Made by a program: the position numbers and the translations under genes
Shown here: piece by piece, positions 34,487 to 45,767 of the stretch
How the letters are laid out: the number at the start of each line of letters is the position of its first letter
How positions within the stretch are numbered: the first letter of the stretch is position 1
The notes under the pieces: generated by a model
Databases searched by the model: none
The model's input: only the letters and a program-made list of their open reading frames with translations
Told to the model about the DNA's origin: nothing
Assembly (NCBI GenBank): GCA_007115705.1
Contig: QXEO01000817.1
Coordinates: 2,958,500-3,022,499, forward strand
Length of the DNA: 64,000 nucleotides
Source of the DNA: Dactylis glomerata
Lineage: Eukaryota > Streptophyta > Magnoliopsida > Poales > Poaceae
Direction of reading: 5' to 3'

Positions 34487-35620
34487 TGAAAGGATTGGTA
34501 CGGGCGACTAGAGGGGGGTGAATAGGCGCTAAGTCAATTTTTAATCTTTTTCAAATTTAAGGTTTGACACAAAGTAAATTCACTAGATGTGCAACTAGGT
34601 GAATTTCCTATAAGTGGCAAGCATGCAAGTAAACAAGTAACTAGCAAGATACAAGTAAGGGAAAGAAATAACCGACGAGTGGAGACCGGAGACACAAGGA
34701 TGTATTCCCGTAGTTCCTTCCTTTTGAGGGAAAGTACGTCTACGTTGGAGAGGTGTGGTGACACGGAGTCGACCAACGCCACAAAGGCTCACCTTGTTCT
34801 CCGGTGAGCAAGCCACGGAGGCTAGCTCATTTCCACTAAGCGGTGGTATTGGGGGAACCACGAATCCCTTACACGAAGCTTGGGGCACAACTCCACAACT
34901 CAATTGGAGGCTCCCAAGAAAGCCACGGAGGCAAGAAACACCACAAAGACAAGTCAATCAACCAATTACAACACCTAGGGTCACAAGATCCCCAAGGTGC
35001 AAATCCTCCAAGCAAATGGAGGTGGAAATGAAATTCCTTCGGTGAAGATGTAGATCGGTGCCTCCTCCTTCAATCCTCCAAAGATCAAGAGCTTTGGATG
35101 GCTAGAAGGGGAGATCTATGGAATTTGGTGTTTTTCCAATGGGGGTAGGTGAGAGCTTCAAGGATGAACAATGGTTGGTGAAGTTCTAACCCTACCCCAG
35201 CTAGGAGAAGGGGTATTTATAGGTAGGTGGGAATCTGGCCGTTGGAGGGAGCACACAGCAGCAACCCGGCGATAAGTCCGGCGGCGCCGGCCTCTGGGCC
35301 GGACGCCCCGGCGGTAAGTCCGGCGGGACCAGATTTCTCGCCGGGTGTCCGGCGGCCCACCGGGAGAATCCAGCGCCCCGCCGAAAACACAATCAGAACA
35401 CCAATCCGGCGGCCCCGCCGGGCTGGTCCGGTCTGGGAGCCGGCCAGACCAATCTTAGGCCACTTTCGGCAGGCGATTCCACCATCTTTCTTTTTATGCA
35501 TTAGAACCCCATTCACCTGTGAACTTAAACCTGTATGCATATAATCCAAATATTAGTTCACACAAAACATAGTCATGTCATTGTAAATCAAAAAAGTAGA
35601 AAGGGACAAATGTCCTTTCA
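34487..35620 (-). repeat. 5' LTR of the Sirevirus
   Basis: It is 1,134 bp with the same CCGG-rich block (about 35249-35440) and TATA box (35214-35221, minus strand) as the 3' LTR. It lacks the ~20-bp insertion found in the other copy. Confidence 0.93.
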
Positions 35621-37966
35621 CCTTTGCATTGAAACTCTCCGCAAGGTTACTTGTTACATAGTCTACCTTGCAAATTTCATTGAATTGGCTTCTTGACCAC
35701 ACCCTACCATGATGTTCATCCAAGTACTCCTTCACCCCAGGTTTTTGTTTATACAACACTTCCAAATGAAACAGATGCTTCCTAATGCTGCATGTGTATG
35801 CAGCTGGCCATAGGTTGTTAGTATAAACTTTACCCTTGAATTTCTTTGTAAAATTCTGTACCAAGTGTCGCATACATTCCCTATGCTCCACTCCAGGGAA
35901 TACTGCTTCTACTGCACTCTCCAAACCTTTGCAAGCGTCTATGTGGATAGCAAGTCCTGGTGGATGACCTATAAGGTCGCGCAAATTCTGCAGAAACCAA
36001 GTCCAACTTTCCTCTGACTCAACCTCCAAAACTCCATAAGCAACAGGGAACATCCAATTGTGTCCATCAACTGCAGTATCAGCAACTAGCTGTCCTTTAA
36101 ACCTGCCATGAAGAGCTATTGCATCCACGACCAAATAAGGCCTGCAACTATCCAGAAAGCCTTTCCAGCAAGCTTTGAAACAAACAAAAGCCCTTCTAAA
36201 ACATTCCTTCTGCATTATCCTCCCGCTTTTCAATTTGTATGGAACTGTATGCTTGTCTATCGCTACAACACTGCCTAGACTAGCCATCTCCACTTCAGCT
36301 TTGAAAGTGTAAAGCAACTGAAAGCTTTCATTCCATGGACCATTGATCCTGTCAAGAGCCATTTCCTTTGCATAGAACATCCTCATGTAAGGTGTTTTTA
36401 TATTAAACTTATCAGATATCAATTTTATGAGTGCTGTTGGACCAAGTGATGGAGTTTCTCTCAGCCAATCTATGATTGCATCTGCCAACCACCTAGTCTT
36501 TGCTAGCTTTGATTTCTCCTCTGGCGCTCCCGCTCGTGGTGGACAAGTATGGTCGATCGAGTTCTTCTTTATCTGAAACATAATTATAAGGGATGTCAGT
36601 AACAGTTACCAAATTTTACACCGTGATCTAAAATACACAACTGGTTGGCGTAGTACCTGAACCACGGTGCTTCTGAGCATTGTGGATGCATGCAGCCTCC
36701 ACTTACACCTCTTGTATGGGCACTTAACTGTGAACCTACCTGGCTCACTTTTAATAACCTCATAATCATTCTTGGTGAGAATGCAATATGTAGTAATTGC
36801 ATTACGACAGTCCATCATCATTTGAAATACGGTGCCTTCTGCAAGCTGAGGATCCTCCCTGTTCCACTCAATTGTTGGCAAGTCATCACCTTCGTAATCG
36901 GCTAAAACGAGGCTGTCATTGTTCTCATCCTTCTCTTCATCATCAGTGTCATCAAATCTGGCACCTTGTGCAATATCTTCCATGTATTGATCCCCCATTG
37001 CCTGCTTACTGCATCGATCTACCAATTAAGGAAACATCAACTCATCCTCATCATCTTGAGGAGACGGATCCTCAATCTCTGCATCGTCCTCCACATCGAC
37101 CGCAGGAACAATCTGGCTACCACTAGCACTGGGGACAGATGGTGCTATTGTGGACCTACAAGGAGCGGGGCGGCGCACATGATTAGCAGAGGCAGCAACA
37201 CTAGAGAGACATGATGCCCGACCACCTGATGATGCCCCAACACCAGATGATGCCTGGACCCTGTCCACATGGATACGAATTTTACCGACACGGCAAGAAT
37301 CATTTAAAGCAAAAAGAATTCCCAGATCGTCATCGAAAATTAGTGGAACATATCTTCCCTCCGTGCTGTTGAAATATTGGAAATCAACTGAATCGCCAGC
37401 GCCCCAGGGGTACTGAGCGCAGATGTTATCTTTTAAATCCCTCAACGAGATGGTAGTTGCAACCACCGTTGGGATGTAAAATCCGCTCACATTGCGTTCA
37501 TAATCACGCAAAAAGCTAGTATCCAGCCTAACCACCAGCTGAAAAGCCAGCGCTGGATCAATCCTATTCGAAAAGCAACGCAGTTAGTTGAGCAACAACG
37601 ATTCGCGCTCAAAAACTGCCTACTGTTAATTCACATAGGCAGACGATGCTTACCCAGATGGAATCCATGCATTAGATCCCTCTGATTCCCAATCTTCTCC
37701 GCCGTTGAGGGGCATAATCGGCACACCAGACGGCTGTACAAACTCTACCGCGATAGGGGTAGATCTAGTGGAGGCAGAGCCCTCTCCGCCTCCCGGGGGT
37801 GGTGGTGGGGGCAGGGGCGGCTCGGGGGCGGACGACGACATAAGGTAGGAGGGCAGGACGGCGTGGCGGCGGAGGGGCGGTGTGTGAGCTCTTCCAGTCT
37901 CGGGCGGAGGGGAAAGCTTTGGGTGAGTGATAGACCGCCAGTCCGACGTGTCTCATTGGGTTAACA

Positions 37967-40382
37967 ATCAACACCATTCAAAAGCAACGGTCCATTCACA
38001 ACCACCGCGGCTCCCTAGCCATCACCGGTAACGGTCTAAGGCCTCTGACCAGACGGCAACCCTCCCGTCCGAGCGTCTGCGAGGGGTTTCAAACTAGAGG
38101 GAGGGGAAAACTGAGGAAAAGTTAAGCGGCTGGGGAAAACTGAGTACTGAAAGATCATATCGAGCCCCATGTATGGTTTTGGTAATTAATGACAATCCCT
38201 ATGGACTAATGGTTGCATTGAGTTATATGTGTAGGACTTGTCCATAGACAATGCTTGAACCATTTGTTGGAGTCAAGATTGTAAGAAGAAGATTATGTGT
38301 TGACCAAGGTGTTATTCAAGGAGTGATCCAAAGATTGGTCTTAAGGGAGTTGAGCTTATGTCAAGTGTGTCTTGAAGAATAAGATTGAGTGAGCTCTCAT
38401 GTGTATCCTCAAGACACCATCATTATGGAGAAAGAAGAATTGATTCGAGGATTGATCATGTCAAAGCGCAAGTTCAAGATGAGCAACTAGAAGAGAACAT
38501 ATGCTTGAAGCTTGCCATCTATATTGTGTTTATGGATATGTGAAGATATGCTTAAAGAGAGTCTCTTCCATAGTGGAGTATTGGGGAGCAATCCGCAAGA
38601 CTTCACCAAGCAAGCTCAATCAAGAAAGGTGGTCCAACTTGAGAAGATCAAGATCGTCATTATCCACCTCAAGTGGAATGATCAAGGCAAAGGTATGATA
38701 GTGTTAGGGTTTCTTTCTCATGGTGTTAGTTGTGAAACCGGATTATAGGATCGATAGCCGTACTATCAAGAGGGGCTCTCGAGTGAGTAACTTAATTGTA
38801 TCGTTCGGAGAGAGCTCAAACCTTTGCATACTTGGCATCTTCTTTCTTGGTTCTTATTTGAGTTTTATCCATGTGAGGTTCTAGAGCTTGTGGTTATTTC
38901 CATGACAAGCTCTAGCTCATCAAAAACGGATTTCGCATGAAGCTCTTATTGCGTTTTTGATGTTTGGAGGTTTTTCCGGTTTGCCTTCAAAGAGAGGTCA
39001 AACCTTTCATCATTTGGTTTTATACTCCCTTGTTGGACTATGATGTTTCTATGGATGATGTTGTAGAGCTCGTTGTGGTGATTCCAACGAGCCCAAGATC
39101 ATCGAAAACGGAGTCCGGATGAAAAAGTTATCACCGTTTTCGTATTGCATTTTCTGCTCGGCGTCACCCAGTAAGGGGGGCGGATATTCCGGCCAGGGGG
39201 GCGGATTATCCGGCCTGGGGGCGAAAATTTCGTTTCGGAATTTCTGCTAAGGACCAGAGTCGGCGTCACCCAGTATAGGGGGCGGATAATCCGGCCTGGG
39301 GGCCGGATAATCCGGCCAGCCGGATATTCCGGCCATATTTTGGCCGGATAATCCGCCCCTCCAAGTCTGCAACGGCCATATTTCGTGGGGGGGTATAAAT
39401 ACCCCTTCTTCCACCTTGGGCTGTACACGTTTTGGGCCTCTCTCTCCTCCATTGTTGACTTTGCAAGCTTGCCCTTCCTCCTCCATTCCTCCCATGATTC
39501 TTAGATATTTTTGAGGGAAAAGGGAGAGGAGATCTAGATCTATATTTCTACCAATCCATCTCTCCTCTAAGTGAGGGGAACATAGTCAATCTAGATCTTG
39601 GAGTTCTTTGTGGATTTCCTTTGTTCTTCCTCTCATATCTCTCCATAGCATTAGTTGCTTTGGTAGGATTTGAGTGAGAAGGATTTGAGCACCTTGTGTG
39701 CTCTTGCCATTGCATAAGTTGCATCGGTTTGAGTTCTCCCCGGAGATTTGAGTAAGTGAAAGTTTGTGAGCTTATTACTCTTGGGTTCTTGGAACCCTAG
39801 ACGGCTTTGTGGCTTCGTGGTGCCTTTGTGGCTATTCTTGGGAGCCTCCAATTAAGTTGTGGATGTGTGCCCCAAGCTTTGTGTAAAGGCCCGGTTCCGC
39901 CTTGAGGAACCCCTTAGTGGAAGAGTGAGCTAGGCCTTTGTGGCGCAAGCTCACACCGGAGAATAGGGTGAGGCCTTTGTGGCGTTGGTTAGGCCTTTGT
40001 GGCGATACCACACCCCTCCAACGAGACGTACTCCCTTTCAAGGGAGGAACTCGGGAATACATCATCGTCTCTGCGTGCCTCGGTTATTTCTATACCCGAG
40101 CTCTTTACTTATGCACTTTACATTGTGATAGCCTTCGTGCTTGAAGTCATATATCTTGCTATCACCTTGTTACTTGTATTGCTTAGCATAAGTTGTTGGT
40201 GCACATAGGTGAGCCTAGTTTATTTAGGTTTTATGTGCTTGACAAAATAAACGCTAGTTTAATTCCGCTTTTGTTCAAGCCATTCATAAAATTTGATATC
40301 GCCTATTCACCCCCCCCTCTAGGCGACATCTGTGTCCTTTCAAGTACAACTAACGAATCAGGGGCACGAAAATAGAAATCCC
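37967..40382 (-). repeat. MULE right terminal inverted repeat, split by a solo LTR
   Basis: The TIR is 37967-38147 plus 40348-40382. The 2.2-kb solo LTR sits 35 bp inside the terminus. Joining the flanks over one copy of the AGTAC duplication restores continuous pairing with the left TIR. Confidence 0.88.
38148..40342 (+). mobile_element. Sirevirus-type solo LTR, TSD AGTAC
   Basis: It is 2,195 bp, TGAAAGATC...CCTTTCA, flanked by AGTAC at 38143-38147 and 40343-40347. Orientation is plus: a TATA box (GGTATAAATACCCC) lies at 39390-39404, and CTATTCACCCCCCCCTCTAG lies near the 3' end, as in the neighbouring Sirevirus. Inverted CCGGATAATCCGG-type motifs at 39178-39360 form a palindrome-rich block just before the TATA box. 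It belongs to the same family as the fragment at 6839-8161. Confidence 0.9.
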
Positions 40383-41275
40383 TAAAACAAAACAGGGCTC
40401 ACTTTGTAAGTGGGTCTTAGAAGAGTGTTTTGGAATGTAGAAAAATACTAAACCTATAGGGGTATAATGGGAATTGTGGATAGTTCATATATGAAATGAT
40501 TATGATCAACAAGGTAGGTCAAAGAGAGATTAGTTTTCACACTTGGCCAAGTTATGTGAATTGAAATAGAAGAAGATATCCAAAAGTAGGTCAATCCCAT
40601 AAATATTTGGGAAATTAGAAATAGTTTTAAGGAGCAAAATTTGGGGTGTTAAAGAGAAGCCTTTGTTGTTCCTCATTCTCTCCTCCGGTGTGGGATCATG
40701 GAGATCTTGCTGCCATGGAGATGCCATCAAGGCTCGTGATAGAGAGGATCTCCCTAGTGGATGTGATGGTCCAAGGGAGAATGTGTCCGAAGGTAGCTCA
40801 ATCTATTGCTGTCGGAGCTTTAGTTAACTAGATTGTTGTCAATGAGGCTAGTGTGGCCAAGTCGATGCTCCATTGTTGACGCTAGAGGTCAGTGTTTTTT
40901 TTCAGGATTTCGATGTTGCAAGTTGTTGTTGCAATTTGTTGAAAATTTGTGTATTTTTATTGTCTACCCACATATAAAATACTGCAACATTTTGTGGGCG
41001 TATGCTACAAAGATTTTTCTGTAATGTTGCAGCATGTTTCTATTATGTTGGATATGTTTAGTACATATATTGGGTGCATTGGTTTTCCCATTGCAAATAG
41101 CGACACTCTTTATCACGATCTACTGCAACCAAATGGGGAACATACAATTATTGCATTTTGCTACATGAGGCCATTTGAAGTGATTCACTCTTCTTTCACC
41201 ACTTTTACTGAAATGGAATTTTTTTTGCAATCGGTGTTGCATACACAAAGAAATTTGGTTACATGGAACTATTTT

Positions 41276-42107
41276 TCTTATAATGATTTGATACCCCAGA
41301 TTTATTCACTTAAAAGGATTGAACTAAGGGGAGCCATAGATTTTCCTCCTAAATCAGCTACTCACTTTGGTCCAAACTACTTGTCTATAAATGCATATAT
41401 CTACATATGTTTAGTGTGTAGGTTCGCTTAGTTCACTACAAGTATTTTGGATTGAAGAGATTAGTTCACTCCTAGCATTAGCTAAAGAAAAATTTAAGAA
41501 AATATATAGATATGAGCCAAATGGGCATGTTCACCCATTCGGTAGCGGGGAGTGCGCAATGCCCCGTAGCACTGAAAAATATTAAATGCTAGAAAAAGTA
41601 ATACAGAATGATATCCTTATGCTGTCATGCCATTGGCCAGCTCTAGAAGTCTAGAAGGCGAGGCTCTCCTTTTCGATAGTCCTAGAAGTCTAAAAGACAA
41701 GGCTCTCCTTTTCGACAGTCCTAGAGCATGACACTTGTGCCACAAATTTATAGTATCAAGAAGAACAGTTTTCACCTAGAGAAAAGTCTGAAAAAACTAA
41801 AACATGATAATTTTAAGCACCAAGTATGAAGTATGTCAAAAATGTCACCACCACAAAATTTATGATCATCATAGGAACAACAGCGATACAATCGTTCTTT
41901 TACAACCACGTGTAAAGACCTCGCGAAGGTACCACCCAAAATGACACAATCACATGGAAAGCGAAACACACCAACAGAAAAGAAAAGGAACAGAGAGGCT
42001 TCTGGAGAAGCGGAGTGGCATCGCACGACGAGAGCGAGGGATGAGCCACATGTGGCCTGCGTAGGCCTCAAGGGCCAGGCCAAGCCGCCAAGGCCTTCAG
42101 CTGGGTA
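41276..42107. other. boundary between repeats and gene island
   Basis: No gene was seen. A ~43-bp direct duplication built on AGGCTCTCCTTTTCGA lies at 41640-41730. GC content rises towards 42 kb, the start of the genic region. Confidence 0.5.
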
Positions 42108-42118
42108 GTATAATAAAG
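42108..42118 (+). promoter_or_regulatory. TATA-like element of the SOD gene
   Basis: GTATAATAAAG lies about 95 bp upstream of the start codon and precedes a GCGCGCGCGG stretch, a plausible core promoter. Confidence 0.5.
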
Positions 42119-42206
42119 CTGCGCGCGCGGCCCGAGCCCACCTTATCGCCAGTCACCACCACCAACCCCGCACCCAAAAAGCTCTTCCGCTCCGCCGACG
42201 ACCGCC

Positions 42207-44354
42207 ATGGCCGCCCAGACCACCATCCTCTTCGCCGCCGCCGCGCAGCCAGCGCCTCTGTTCCAGGCCCCTTCCTCTGCCCGCCCTTTCCACTCGCTCC
42301 GCCTCGTCTCTGCCCCGGGAGGCGCCGCCGCGGCAGCCAGGGCGCTCGTCGTCGCCGACGCCACCAAGAAGGCCGTCGCCGTGCTCAAGGGCACCTCCGA
42401 GGTCGAGGGCGTCGTCACGCTCACCCAGGAAGATGACGGTGCGTGGCACCCCACACCTCTCTCTATCTTGTCAGTAGTACTACCTGTTGACACTCCAGAA
42501 GCTTCGTCAGTTGCCTCGCTGGCCTGTTCTTAGTAGTTACAACGGGCCTGGTGCTTGTAAACTTAGTCTGAGCTCTGATTTGGTTAGGAGCATTATGATT
42601 GTATACTTTGCGATGCATTTGACTTAATCCTATTACTAGCTATTAACTCTTACTAGCTCGACTAGCTGTGTAGACTGTAGTTCCTCCAGTTTTCCTCAGT
42701 TCACATGCAAAAAAATAGGGTGCTCAGCTTACTTGATGAGTTGATGGATTTCTGAAGCCACTGAAATGTCTGTTGAATTTCAATGTGTCACCATCATTTC
42801 GAACAGATTAACTTTCACACTAAGACAACTGCATCTTACTTCTCTAATTGCTCCTATAACTTCTCTCCTATTGCAGGTCCTACGTCAGTGAACGTCCGTA
42901 TCACTGGACTTACTCCTGGACCGCACGGCTTCCACCTCGTGAGTGCTGGTGTTTAGGTAGCTTTGAATTATGTTTCTTGATTCCTAAGGATGACACGATC
43001 GTTTGTTTTGCAGCATCAATTCGGTGACACAACTAATGGGTGCATATCGACAGGTTGGTTTTGTCACTCAATCTTCTAATTGAAAATGTCAATCATTCAT
43101 AATGGAACATATTAATGTTTTTCTTTTCTGTTGTAAACATCTTCAGATTCCCATGTATATATGTTTGTTTTACTTTTTCATGTTTATTCATTCTTTTACT
43201 TTCCCGTGTGATCTACAGAAAATATGAATCATCTAATTGCTTAACATACAGTTGCCCTTTTAAATCACATCTACTTACAGAGTATTATTTTTAATCTTGC
43301 AGGACCACATTTTAACCCAAATGGCCTGACACATGGTGCACCTGGAGATGAAATCCGTCACGCGGGTGACCTGGGAAACATTGTTGCCAATGCTGAAGGT
43401 ATAGCCTGCAACAATTCGTAGTGAATTTTCTCCCTGAAAAAAAAAACGAAGTAGGCTTGTGATGTTTGTTTTCCTAATCTATATTGCTGGACCTAACTTA
43501 TTTTATGGGCTGTGTGATTTAATGGCGGTGATATAGGTGTGGCAGAGACCACAATTGTCGATAACCAGGTAAAGTATGAACATCATGTTCTTAATCTAAG
43601 TTCCTGTATGTGTAGTTTTAAGTTCCTAGATTCAGTGCACTCTTCTGATGATTTCTTCTACACAGATTCCTTTGAGCGGCCCTAATGCAGTTGTTGGGAG
43701 AGCATTTGTTGTACATGAACTTGCGGATGACTTGGGGAAAGGTATGCCTAGTTGGGTAGTTCTTCTTGTTCTACACTTTCTCCCCTTCGGTTCATAATGT
43801 TTCTTTTTTTGTTCTTTCCTTATAGGGGGACATGAGCTTAGCCTCAGTACCGGAAATGCTGGTGGAAGACTTGCATGTGGTATGCTCTCAGATACATTTC
43901 TTATTTTATAGCAATGTTCCTTCATATACATGAACGTGCGTATCAAAAGATATCAGTGTCAGTAATGACTGATATGAGAACATCACGTGGCTTCTTTTCT
44001 TTAGGTTGGCCTTGCTGTTAATTAGAAGATTGTAAGTAGTATAATTTGATTGTTTGTCTTGTAAACTCACTGTCATCTGTATTCTATCAGACATCAAATG
44101 CTCAAATTGCTACAGGGTAACATTAAAGGTCCATTGGATAAGCATAAAACATGGTGCAGAATTTTAATGCAGTTTCTTTATATGATTACAAATACAACTT
44201 ATCATGTGAACTAATGTAATTATTCAATCCAATGTAGGTATTGCTTAACATTTACTACTATATTTATCGCCTCAACTTTCAAGTGCATAATTGTTGCGAA
44301 AGTGTTTCATCACTGCTTTGCTGTGCAGGTGTTGTTGGTCTGACTCCGTTGTAG
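42207..44354 (+). CDS. CSD2: chloroplast Cu/Zn superoxide dismutase
   Basis: Eight exons with GT-AG introns: 42207-42438, 42877-42938, 43014-43053, 43303-43398, 43537-43568, 43666-43741, 43826-43879, 44329-44354; 205 residues. It converts superoxide to hydrogen peroxide and oxygen in the plastid stroma. Residues 1 to about 51 are an Ala/Ser-rich transit peptide. Copper ligands are His97, His99, His114 and His171; zinc ligands are His114, His122, His131 and Asp134. The Cys108-Cys197 disulfide pair and active-site Arg194 are present, so the enzyme should be active. The length and the GVVGLTPL end are normal for plastid isoforms. The Glu usual in HLHEFGD is Gln here. Confidence 0.96.
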
Positions 44355-44948
44355 GTTGTCAACCTTCAGTTCTGTTGTCCCTGTCACACCTGTTGAGAGG
44401 AGTTCTACCCTTTTTACCTGGAATTTCACACCTTGGATGCTTAATAGCTTATGTTGACCGTTTGTATCAGAGTGTAAAGTTCAGTTTAGCAAATAAGTGG
44501 TGTCACAGTCACAGCTTGTTGAGCTATGGAGCATAAACTTCAGAATTTTGATTTCTCCAGTCTGTTATAACATGCTCAAAAGATCACCATGGTGGATACA
44601 TTTATAGTATATCTTTATATCTGATCTTTGTGTCCATTACTGTTGTTGAGCTATCATAAGCATATAATATCGTCGTTATGCCAGATCAATTCAATGGGAA
44701 TATCCAGGTCAGCTTTTGCTCCGATTCTTTCTCAGGCTGCCTATATGTTACCTGCTGTTGCTGCTTGTTAGTCTCGGTTGGTCGTCCTCGAATTTCTCAA
44801 GTTCTAACAGCATTGCATGGAGCAGATTCATAAGCTAAAAATAGCCAGGCTCCCAGTTTTTATCGCATATTTAAGCAAATCCCAGACAATGCATGGGAAA
44901 ACTAGCTAGTAATAAATTGTTAGTGTATATCATTGTAATTGCTGATTC
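44355..44948 (+). other. SOD 3' flank and expansin upstream region
   Basis: It holds the SOD 3' UTR without one clear poly(A) signal. A TATA-like CATATTTAAG at about 44866-44875 lies about 75 bp before the expansin start codon. Confidence 0.5.
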
Positions 44949-45767
44949 ATGTCTGGTTCGTGGGCGCCTCTCGCCGTCCTGGCGCTGCTCGCCTCGGCGG
45001 GCGATGTCGCCATGGGCGGCGGGGGGCCTGCCGCGAAGGTGCACCGCAACCACGGCAGGTTCATGCCGGGGCCGTGGAAGCCGGCGCACGCCACCTTCTA
45101 CGGCGGCCGCGACGGGTCCGACACGCGCGCCGGCGCGTGCGGGTACAAGGACACGGTGGCGGAGGGGTACGGCCTGCAGACGGTGGCCGTGAGCACGGCG
45201 CTGTTCAATGGCGGCGCGACCTGCGGGGCCTGCTACGAGGTGCGGTGCACGGACAGCCCGGGCTGGTGCAAGCCCCCCTCCGGCGCGGTGCCGCCGCTGG
45301 TCGTGACGGCCACGAACCTGTGCCCGCCAAACTACCAGCAGTCAGGCGACAACGGCGGGTGGTGCAACCCGCCGCGGGAGCATTTCGACCTCACCATGCC
45401 GGCGTTCCTCCAGATCGCCGAGGAGAAGGCCGGCATCGTGCCGGTCTCCTACCGGCGGGTGCCCTGCGCCAAGGCGGGCGGGATCCGGTACACCATCACG
45501 GGGAACAAGTACTTCAACATGGTGACGGTGACGAACGTGGGCGGCGCCGGGGACGTGGTGGGGCTGGCGGTGAAGGGGAGCAAGCGCGTGAAGTGGACGC
45601 CGCTGAAGCGCAACTGGGGGCAGGTGTGGCAGACCGGCGAGGACCTCACCGGCGAGTCGCTGACGTTCCGCGTGATGACCGGCGACCACCGCCGGCACAC
45701 CTCCTGGCACGTCCTCCCCCGCGACTGGCAGTTCGGGGTCACCTACCAGGCGACCAAGAACTTCTAA
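44949..45767 (+). CDS. EXPA: alpha-expansin
   Basis: An intronless 272-codon gene with high GC. A secreted cell-wall-loosening protein: residues 1 to about 24 look like a signal peptide. The N-terminal double-psi beta-barrel domain has the conserved Cys set (GACGYKD at 62-68, TCGACYEVRC at 91-100, CKPPSG, NLCPPN, WCNPP) and the HFD motif at 145-147. The C-terminal grass-pollen-allergen-like domain carries NVGGAGDV and the W-containing binding face. The tail WQFGVTYQATKNF differs slightly from the usual WQFGQTF...F. Single-exon structure is unusual but not unique for EXPA. It is called alpha rather than beta from the HFD context and the spacing after GACYE. The closest subgroup could not be decided by eye. 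Confidence 0.93.
   Translation: MSGSWAPLAVLALLASAGDVAMGGGGPAAKVHRNHGRFMPGPWKPAHATFYGGRDGSDTRAGACGYKDTVAEGYGLQTVAVSTALFNGGATCGACYEVRCTDSPGWCKPPSGAVPPLVVTATNLCPPNYQQSGDNGGWCNPPREHFDLTMPAFLQIAEEKAGIVPVSYRRVPCAKAGGIRYTITGNKYFNMVTVTNVGGAGDVVGLAVKGSKRVKWTPLKRNWGQVWQTGEDLTGESLTFRVMTGDHRRHTSWHVLPRDWQFGVTYQATKNF

Larger units (their letters stand above)
24006..35620 (-). mobile_element. full-length Sirevirus (Ty1-copia, Maximus-like) with a third gene
   Basis: It is 11,615 bp, flanked by CCTTT at 24001-24005 and 35621-35625. LTRs are 34487-35620 (5') and 24006-25159 (3'). On the minus strand the order is 5' LTR, PBS, gag (34434-31999), pol (to 28605), a promoter-like block, the third gene (27785-25649), PPT and 3' LTR. 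The size, the large gag, the long pol-to-LTR region and the conserved CTATTCACCCCCCCTCTAG near the LTR end are Sirevirus traits. The family name is recalled, not searched. Confidence 0.93.
22898..37841 (-). pseudogene. MULE transposase gene (MuDR-like), three nonsense codons, split by the Sirevirus
   Basis: Proposed exons are 37841-37654, 37563-36657, and 36572-35621 continued at 24000-22898 after removing the Sirevirus and one copy of CCTTT. All phases agree and give about 1,049 codons. The N-terminus is Pro-rich, then a MuDR-type N-terminal region and an acidic stretch (DDTDDEEKDEND). The DDE core has Asp in VVDAIALHGRFKG, Asp in HIDACKGLE and Glu in SNLAESFNA. After it come a SWIM finger (CHC...GIPCMHA), a repeated acidic Met/Glu segment (EPMDREQIEQMNRELL type), a CCHC knuckle at about 23405-23445 and a basic C-terminal tail. 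In-frame stops are TAA 37026-37028, TGA 23723-23725 (inside SWIM) and TAG 23045-23047. All three could be C-to-T changes. The Sirevirus entered just after the catalytic Glu. Confidence 0.88.
10439..40382 (-). mobile_element. Mutator-like element (MULE) with three nested retroelement insertions
   Basis: The ends are inverted: GAGATTTCTATTTTCGTGCCC at 10439 and, on the minus strand from 40382, GGGATTTCTATTTTCGTGCCC. The 9-bp direct repeat TAAAACAAA flanks it at 10430-10438 and 40383-40391, the length expected for Mutator. It carries a transposase gene on the minus strand near the right end and a small second gene on the plus strand near the left end. Removing the BARE-type element (13792-22493), the Sirevirus (24006-35620) and the solo LTR (38148-40342) leaves about 7.4 kb. 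The transposase has three nonsense codons, so the copy is not autonomous now. Confidence 0.93.
10351..41275 (+). repeat. ~957-bp tandem duplication, copy 2, split by the MULE
   Basis: Copy 2 is 10351-10438 plus 40392-41275; the 29.9-kb MULE with all its nested insertions lies between. The restored junction matches the uninterrupted copy 1 at 9465-9495, which fixes the MULE boundaries independently of its TIRs. After about 41275 the similarity to copy 1 stops. Confidence 0.85.

Noticed and set aside
38501..38748. ORFs within the solo LTR as genes
   Set aside because: They fall wholly inside a TSD-bounded LTR and share no motif with known proteins.
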